A program made the position numbers and the translations under genes. The notes beneath the pieces were generated by a model, which did not search any database, had not been told where the DNA came from, and was given only the letters and a program-made list of their open reading frames with translations. From Pseudomonadota bacterium (lineage in GTDB: Bacteria; Pseudomonadota; Gammaproteobacteria; Steroidobacterales; Steroidobacteraceae): a DNA stretch of 64,000 bases. This document shows positions 59,432 to 64,000 of this stretch, one piece after another. The stretch's first letter is position 1, and each line of letters starts with the position of its first letter. The stretch is taken from positions 1 to 64,000 of the forward strand of contig JAEZFW010000056.1 in NCBI GenBank assembly GCA_023417315.1. Direction: 5' to 3'.

Positions 59432-61222
59432 ATGCGCGTTCAGTGGCGAGAGGCGCCGAACTCTCGTATGGGGTTCTTTCGGCATACATTTAGGATGTGG
59501 CTCGCGTTCAGCGCGTTGACGGCGCTGGCCGCATGCGGCGGCGGTGGTGGTGGCGGAGGAGGTAACCCCGCTCCGGCGAATCCACCAGCGAATCCGCCCG
59601 CGAATGCGGCTCCGCAAGTGAACGCGGGTGCTGATCAAACGATTCAGCTCCCTACTAATAGTGTGACGCTCAGCGGTAGCGCGACTGATGCTCCCGGTTC
59701 GACGTTGACGTATGCGTGGACCTCGAGCCCAGCCGATGGCGTCACGTTTTCGAACGCCGCTGCGGCAGAAACCACAGCGACTTTCGCGGCTGCGGGTACG
59801 TACACGGTTACGTTGAGCGTGAGTGACGGCTCGCTGTCCGGAACGGATACCGCCCAGATCGTCGTTCAACCGGCGGCCAGCAACGCGGCGCCGGTCGTTG
59901 ACGCTGGAGCCGATCAATCGGTCGAACTGCCGGTGAATAGTGTGACGCTTACTGGAACGGCAACCGATGCGGATTCGACTTCCCTGACGTATGCGTGGAC
60001 TGCTGAGCCCGCCGCGGGCGTGACCTTCGCAGATGCGACCGCCGTCGCGACAACCGCTACGTTCACGGATGCAGGCACATACGTGCTGACACTTGCCGCA
60101 AGCGACGGCGCGCAAAGTACATCGGATACGCTGCAAGTGGTCGTGAGTCCAGCCGTGTATCCGGCAGCCGATACGAATGAGACCGACCCCGCGCGCGGTT
60201 GGGCCGTTGCAACTCCGGCGGATGTCGGCATGGATGAAGCACTGCTCGCGCAGGCACGCACGCGTGCTTTGGAAGGCGGTGGTGCCGGCGCAATCGTGCG
60301 TCGAGGAAGGCTCGTTTACTCGTGGGGCGACATAGACGTTCGCTACGACGTGAAATCCACGACCAAGTCGATCGGAGGTATCGCGCTCGGTCTTGCGATC
60401 GACGATGGCGAAGTTGCGCTGACGGATCTGGCCCAAACGCATCTACCCACGTTCATTACCACTCCCCCGCAGCGTGCTGAGAACGTCGCGACTGGCTGGC
60501 TGGATGACATCACGCTTCTGCAACTCGCAACGCACACAGCAGGCTTCGAGAAGCCCGGCGGATATGGCTTGCTCGTGCGTGAGCCCGGCACGACCTGGCT
60601 GTATTCCGACGGCGCGCTCAACTGGTTGGCCGATGCGCTTACGCAAGCGTTCGCCGAGGATTTGAGCTCCGTGCTCACGCGGCGCGTGTGGTCGGTGCTT
60701 GGCATCAACACGGATGATGTTCAGTGGCGCGCAAACGCATTGCGTCCCGCTGATGCGACTGTCTACCCGGACGGCATCCCGCGTCGCGAGCTCGCCTCCG
60801 GTATCGTCGTGAACACCAATGCGATGGCACGCGTCGGATTGCTATTCCTACGCAACGGTGTTTGGGATGGTCAGCCTGTGCTTTCGCAATCGTTCATCGA
60901 TACGGTGCGCGCGCCGCGACCTGAGCTCGCTAATGTCACCATCGACGATGCGACGAACTTTCCGAATGCGACGACGAACTACGGCGTGCTCTGGTGGACG
61001 AATGCAACGGGCATGCTGCCGAACGTGCCTAGGGATGCATATTGGGCCTGGGGCCTTGGCGATAGCCTCATCGTCGTTATCCCGAGTCTGGATTTAGTGA
61101 TCGCCCGTACTGGCAATAGTCCGGATGTGGCTGGTCTACCGCGCTGGCGCAATAACTGGAACGGCGACTACAGCGTTCTCGCACCGTTCCTGGATCCAAT
61201 CGTTCAGTCGGTTCAGCAGTAG
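59432..61222 (+). CDS. Serine hydrolase lipoprotein with two PKD-type domains
   Basis: 596 residues. The signal/lipobox is LTALAACGGG followed by a run of glycines and a proline/asparagine linker. Two PKD-like repeats (NAGADQTIQLPTNSVTLSGS and DAGADQSVELPVNSVTLTGT) span about residues 65-245. The rest is a class C beta-lactamase/penicillin-binding-protein fold with SxxK motif STTKS, YxN-like YSD (WLYSDGAL) and a GDSLIVVIPS end. It acts on the outer-membrane surface or periplasm. The Asn of YxN is Asp here, so an esterase or peptidase role is more likely than beta-lactam hydrolysis. Confidence 0.85.
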   Translation: MRVQWREAPNSRMGFFRHTFRMWLAFSALTALAACGGGGGGGGGNPAPANPPANPPANAAPQVNAGADQTIQLPTNSVTLSGSATDAPGSTLTYAWTSSPADGVTFSNAAAAETTATFAAAGTYTVTLSVSDGSLSGTDTAQIVVQPAASNAAPVVDAGADQSVELPVNSVTLTGTATDADSTSLTYAWTAEPAAGVTFADATAVATTATFTDAGTYVLTLAASDGAQSTSDTLQVVVSPAVYPAADTNETDPARGWAVATPADVGMDEALLAQARTRALEGGGAGAIVRRGRLVYSWGDIDVRYDVKSTTKSIGGIALGLAIDDGEVALTDLAQTHLPTFITTPPQRAENVATGWLDDITLLQLATHTAGFEKPGGYGLLVREPGTTWLYSDGALNWLADALTQAFAEDLSSVLTRRVWSVLGINTDDVQWRANALRPADATVYPDGIPRRELASGIVVNTNAMARVGLLFLRNGVWDGQPVLSQSFIDTVRAPRPELANVTIDDATNFPNATTNYGVLWWTNATGMLPNVPRDAYWAWGLGDSLIVVIPSLDLVIARTGNSPDVAGLPRWRNNWNGDYSVLAPFLDPIVQSVQQ

Positions 61223-61243
61223 GGCTCGTTCTTCGCAAGAATA

Positions 61244-61282
61244 AGGCCCGCGGGCGCAAATCCCGCGGGCCTTTCCTTTTCC
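61244..61282 (+). terminator. Intrinsic terminator after the serine hydrolase gene
   Basis: AGGCCCGCGGG pairs with CCCGCGGGCCT around the loop CGCAAAT (11-bp perfect stem), followed by TTCCTTTTCC. It lies 22 bp after the stop and between convergent genes, so it may also stop leftward transcription of the Spy-like gene, though the leftward tail lacks Ts. Confidence 0.85.
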
Positions 61283-61295
61283 GGTAGCTAACTAC

Positions 61296-61793
61296 TTACA
61301 TCCTCGTTTCGTTCTTTCCGTGCTGCCGCTTGGTTCGGCGCTCTTGCATCCGAGTCTTTACCTCTTCGATGAGGGCTGGGACCCGTGCCTTCTGCTCCGG
61401 CGTGAGCAGCGCGTAGATTTGAACATTCAAGTCGCTACGCTGCTGAATCGATTCGGATGCGAGCTGCTTGCGCTTCTCGATCATCGCGGGATAGGACGGA
61501 TCGTCCGGCAGAACGGTGAGCGATGCTTCGAAGTTCGCACGTTGCTCTTCGTGCAAGTTCTTGCGTTCGGCTTTGGTCGACTCGAGAAGCGAGCGCAAGC
61601 TTTGACGCTGCTCCTGCGTGAGATCGAGCTTCTGCACCAAGCGTGCAAGCGGCGGCTCGCCACCGAAGCCCATCATGTGCATGCGCGCTGGATGCCGTCC
61701 CTCATATCGATGCGCCGTTTCATTCGCGTATGCGGCGCTGATGCCGGTGGATGCGATGAGCGTTGCGAGCAAAGCGATTCTGGACATCTTCAT
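61296..61793 (-). CDS. Spy/CpxP-like periplasmic protein (LTXXQ motifs)
   Basis: 165 residues from the ATG at 61793. Signal peptide ISRIALLATLIASTGISAAYA-like (MKMSRIALLATLIASTG, cleavage near AYA). It has two LTxxQ motifs (LDLTQEQRQSL and LLTPEQKARV) and a helical, charged, His/Met-rich body (ARMHMMGFGGE). Spy/CpxP proteins chaperone envelope proteins and are stress-induced. The frame continues to 62132, but that part overlaps unrelated sequence. No Cpx/Bae kinase gene adjoins it. Confidence 0.82.
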   Translation of the reverse strand: MKMSRIALLATLIASTGISAAYANETAHRYEGRHPARMHMMGFGGEPPLARLVQKLDLTQEQRQSLRSLLESTKAERKNLHEEQRANFEASLTVLPDDPSYPAMIEKRKQLASESIQQRSDLNVQIYALLTPEQKARVPALIEEVKTRMQERRTKRQHGKNETRM

Positions 61794-61975
61794 AACTGAA
61801 CCCTCGGTGAACCATGCCGTCACACTCGCGGCATGTTGATGACGTACAGATGCATCAACGCGGCGGCGCGTCTGCGGTTGACCGGCGAAGCCGGTCCGTC
61901 TCTTGAGCTGCACTGACCCTGTCGCCCAGAAAACGAGTGAGGCGTGGGCGATGATGGCGAGCGGAGGGATCCGAC

Positions 61976-62003
61976 TCACCACTAACCGCTGGTCACTAAC
62001 CAC
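61976..62003. repeat. Single-arm repeat R17
   Basis: CTCACCACTAACCGCTGGTC then ACTAACCACTT, that is (minus strand) AGTGGTTAGTGACCAGCGGT units of the GGTTAGT class as in R3 and R4. A faint partner may be CACTGACCCTGTCGCCCAGA at 61911-61930, but it is degenerate. It lies 14 bp after the metallophosphoesterase stop. Confidence 0.6.
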
Positions 62004-62016
62004 TTCTTGCTTCGCG

Positions 62017-62817
62017 CTATCGATCGAGCGCGAGCAACTCCGTGTCGATGCAGCGGAACGCATTGATCGCCGCATCGAAGTCCCAGCGCTCGGCGCGGCA
62101 GATGGAGTCGCCGCGCCCATGGCGAAGCACATTCACCGAGTTGGGAACCTCGCCGCGAATCCGCCACGAAACAGCCGTGCCCGCTTGTACCGCCCACACT
62201 CGGCGCGGCAAGTCGCCGAATCGATCGCGGATCGATCGAATGTAGGGCAGATGAATGTGACCTCCCATCACGATATCTGCGCCCGCTTCTGACCACGCGC
62301 GGACCGCCGCCTCGTGTCCATGCAGCAGGTTCTCCTCGTCGGTCGGTCGAATCGCGAGCACTGGTTGATGGGTCACTACGATGCGCACTTTATCTCGCGA
62401 TGTTTGTCGCAGCCGATTGCACACACGCGCGATCTGAGCCTCGGAGATTTCTCCATCTTTATGCCGCCGCGGCCGAGTCGTGTTCGTGCACAACACAAGG
62501 TAGGCATCTGTCTCGATCTCGGGTTCGAGATTCGAGCCGAACGCGCGGATGTAGTTGCCATATGGAGAGAAGATGCGCGCAAAGATGTTGTACAGCGGGA
62601 TGTCGTGATTGCCCGGAACTGCCACATGAGGGGAGGGCAGAGAATCAACGAACCGTCGAGCCGCTTCGAACTGAGCACGGCGTGCCCGCTGCGTGATGTC
62701 CCCAGAGATCACGACGAGCTCGGGCTCGAGCTGCCTGGCCAACTCGAGTAGCGCAGCGACGACAGGTTCTTGGTCCGTCCCGAAGTGAGGATCGGACACT
62801 TGAAGCAAGGTGCTCAT
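62017..62817 (-). CDS. Metallophosphoesterase (CpdA/Icc-like)
   Basis: 266 residues. Class III cyclic-nucleotide phosphodiesterase-type motifs in order: DPHFGT (about residue 9-14), SGDITQ, GNHDIP, VTHQPVL and GGHIHLP, giving the two-metal site. It could hydrolyse cAMP or another phosphodiester; CpdA assignment is not certain. It overlaps the lipid-kinase gene upstream by 4 nt, so the two are co-expressed. Confidence 0.88.
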   Translation of the reverse strand: MSTLLQVSDPHFGTDQEPVVAALLELARQLEPELVVISGDITQRARRAQFEAARRFVDSLPSPHVAVPGNHDIPLYNIFARIFSPYGNYIRAFGSNLEPEIETDAYLVLCTNTTRPRRHKDGEISEAQIARVCNRLRQTSRDKVRIVVTHQPVLAIRPTDEENLLHGHEAAVRAWSEAGADIVMGGHIHLPYIRSIRDRFGDLPRRVWAVQAGTAVSWRIRGEVPNSVNVLRHGRGDSICRAERWDFDAAINAFRCIDTELLALDR

Positions 62818-63755
62818 GCGCCGGAAGTTTCGGCTGCAACCATCAGCATCAGACGCTTAGGCGCGATGGAAAAATTAAGAGGCGATTGCATCCAAAGCAG
62901 CTCTCCATCCGTCGCGATTTTGACTTTGCCTTCGCCTTTGACTCGGACACACAGGCGCCTGAACGAAAAGTTGCGCACGTTGCTATCGTCTCCAAGTTGT
63001 CCGAGCGCACCTCGCAGCGCGAGCCACAAGAGAGTGCGGGTGCCGACTGGCCGCACGACGACCGCAGCCAAGCGACTTTGTTGCACTTCATCCGCTTCTG
63101 GAAGTCCTATTCTTTCTAACTGCAGCGGATTATTTCCCACGAACAAGCTGGGCGTGCGGATGAGCTCTTGTCCCTCGTCATGTTCGATCTCGAGAAGGAG
63201 CTGTCGATACCCTTTCATCAATGTCGCGAGGCCCGCCCACAATGCCACCGACCGGTTGCGTCCGAACTGTCGTGTGTACTGCTCGCGTTCCTGGAGCAGA
63301 TGCGGATGCAATCCCAGACTGGCATTCACGAGGAAGATTCGATCGTTGAGTGCGCCCACCTGGATCGGACGGATGCGCGCCGCAAGGAGCATCTGTGTCG
63401 CCTCTTGTGAGTCTAGAGGGATCGAGTAGGTGCGGCTTAGATAGTTGAACGTTCCTTGCGGGATGACGCCAAATGGTCGTTCCGTTTCCAGAACCGCATG
63501 CGCCACGGCGTTGATCGTGCCATCACCCCCTCCGACGATGACCGCTCCTTGGTTGCGGACCGCGGCTTCGACGGCACCTGCAACGATCGAGGGGATCTGC
63601 TCGGCGGCTTCGATCAGAAAAAATTGGTGTGGTTTTCCGGCGCGTTCGAGGATGGCCTGCATCTGGTCGCGGCACTCAAGCGCCTTTCCGGAGCCCGATC
63701 GAGTATTGAGCACGATGTAGAACGGGGTGTCGGGCGTGACCGTTGGAATTGGCAT
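62814..63755 (-). CDS. Diacylglycerol kinase family lipid kinase (YegS/DgkB-like)
   Basis: 313 residues. Catalytic-domain motifs NTRSGSGKALE near the N-terminus and GGGDGTINAVAHAVL (about residues 75-89), then PFGVIPQGTFNYLSRTY. The C-terminal half is a beta-rich domain. It probably phosphorylates diacylglycerol or a related lipid at the inner membrane. Its partner gene is a metallophosphoesterase, so phospholipid turnover is one plausible shared role. Confidence 0.9.
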   Translation of the reverse strand: MPIPTVTPDTPFYIVLNTRSGSGKALECRDQMQAILERAGKPHQFFLIEAAEQIPSIVAGAVEAAVRNQGAVIVGGGDGTINAVAHAVLETERPFGVIPQGTFNYLSRTYSIPLDSQEATQMLLAARIRPIQVGALNDRIFLVNASLGLHPHLLQEREQYTRQFGRNRSVALWAGLATLMKGYRQLLLEIEHDEGQELIRTPSLFVGNNPLQLERIGLPEADEVQQSRLAAVVVRPVGTRTLLWLALRGALGQLGDDSNVRNFSFRRLCVRVKGEGKVKIATDGELLWMQSPLNFSIAPKRLMLMVAAETSGA

Positions 63756-63966
63756 GTGGTGTCGTTAGTGCGTGAGACGCTGGTGGAATGCGCGGCCCCC
63801 ATGTAGGGTTTCAACTTGCTGCACGGGGACTGCGCAGGAACTACGCAGCAGTTACGATGATCTGCTGATGCTCGGTCTAGGTTCGAGTGATAGCCTTCGT
63901 GAGTCCGCTACGCCGCACCCATGCGCGCGGTTACAATCGATACCAGTGTTCGAGGAGCGCTCTTCT

Positions 63967-64000
63967 ATGCATGCCTTGTCCAGGGCTGTTCTGATCGTCG
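63967..64000 (+). CDS. Partial gene start at the window edge
   Basis: An ATG at 63967 with GAGGAG about 9 nt upstream (63952-63957) reads MHALSRAVLIV and runs off the end. A -10-like TACAAT is at 63932-63937 without a clear -35. The first residues are hydrophobic, as in a signal or membrane segment. Identity cannot be given. Confidence 0.4.
   Translation, partial: MHALSRAVLIV

Noticed and set aside
61880..61896. GACCGGC-GAA-GCCGGTC hairpin as a terminator
   Set aside because: No T-tract and it lies in the region upstream of the Spy-like gene; more likely a chance palindrome or part of a leader.
3685..62003. All repeat arms as Rho-independent terminators
   Set aside because: Arms lack T-tracts, stems flank cores of up to 105 bp, and several lie inside operons. 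Terminator function might be partial but does not explain the tandem units.

Overview
This 64 kb, GC-rich window is one contiguous piece of what looks like a gammaproteobacterial chromosome. The evidence is an MSHA-type type IV pilus cluster, an Entner-Doudoroff gene set, Fe superoxide dismutase, an alkane hydroxylase, an imelysin-type iron cluster and RND/MacAB-like efflux systems. The combination would fit an environmental aerobe of the Steroidobacteraceae/Nevskiaceae kind, but that placement is inference and no rRNA gene is present to fix it. I see no tRNA, rRNA, transposase, prophage or CRISPR array.

Layout. 0-6 kb: AMMECR1/MEMO1-associated radical SAM enzyme, outer-membrane barrel protein, DUF502 membrane protein, AlkA-like glycosylase and a GT4-like protein with a long acidic tail. 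6-12 kb: glucose catabolism, with edd facing zwf-pgl-glk. 12-16 kb: ECF sigma/anti-sigma pair, small membrane protein, alkane monooxygenase, VOC protein and zinc-ribbon protein. 16-22 kb: LysR and MocR regulators, two EamA exporters, GNAT and DksA-like protein. 22-30 kb: Cys-rich secreted protein, acetoacetate-decarboxylase-like protein, then a leftward imelysin / di-heme oxidoreductase / DUF1513 operon behind a promoter with a good Fur-box candidate, and sodB. 30-41 kb: a leftward msh cluster (I, PilN-like, J, K, L, E, G, A, C, D, O, P) without mshM, mshN, mshF and mshQ. 41-50 kb: small secreted protein, alpha/beta hydrolase, MFS exporter, Fpg/Nei glycosylase and an ABC efflux operon with two FtsX-type permeases. 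50-58 kb: ethylene-receptor-like histidine kinase divergent from a TetR-RND tripartite operon. 58-64 kb: PilZ protein, DUF924, PKD-serine hydrolase lipoprotein, Spy-like protein, metallophosphoesterase, diacylglycerol-kinase-like protein and the first codons of a further gene.

The most unusual content is not a gene. Seventeen intergenic elements (here called R1-R17) share one design. A tandem run of 7- or 8-bp units ends inward in a CAGAG-like motif; a non-repeated core of about 20-105 bp follows; then comes a second run complementary to the first. Within an element the two arms match each other, often differing by exactly one unit, but the unit itself differs between elements (GTGACGAA, GGTTAGC, GTTGACA, GGGTGATC, GGCTGTA, GGCCAGT and so on). 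They sit flush against stop or start codons, even inside apparent operons, and several have altered gene ends. I do not recognise this family. It is the best candidate here for an undescribed system.

Regulatory themes: probable Fur control of the imelysin operon; two putative cyclic-di-GMP receptors (an MshEN domain on the pilus ATPase and a PilZ protein); and several perfect inverted repeats that look like operators in front of regulator genes.
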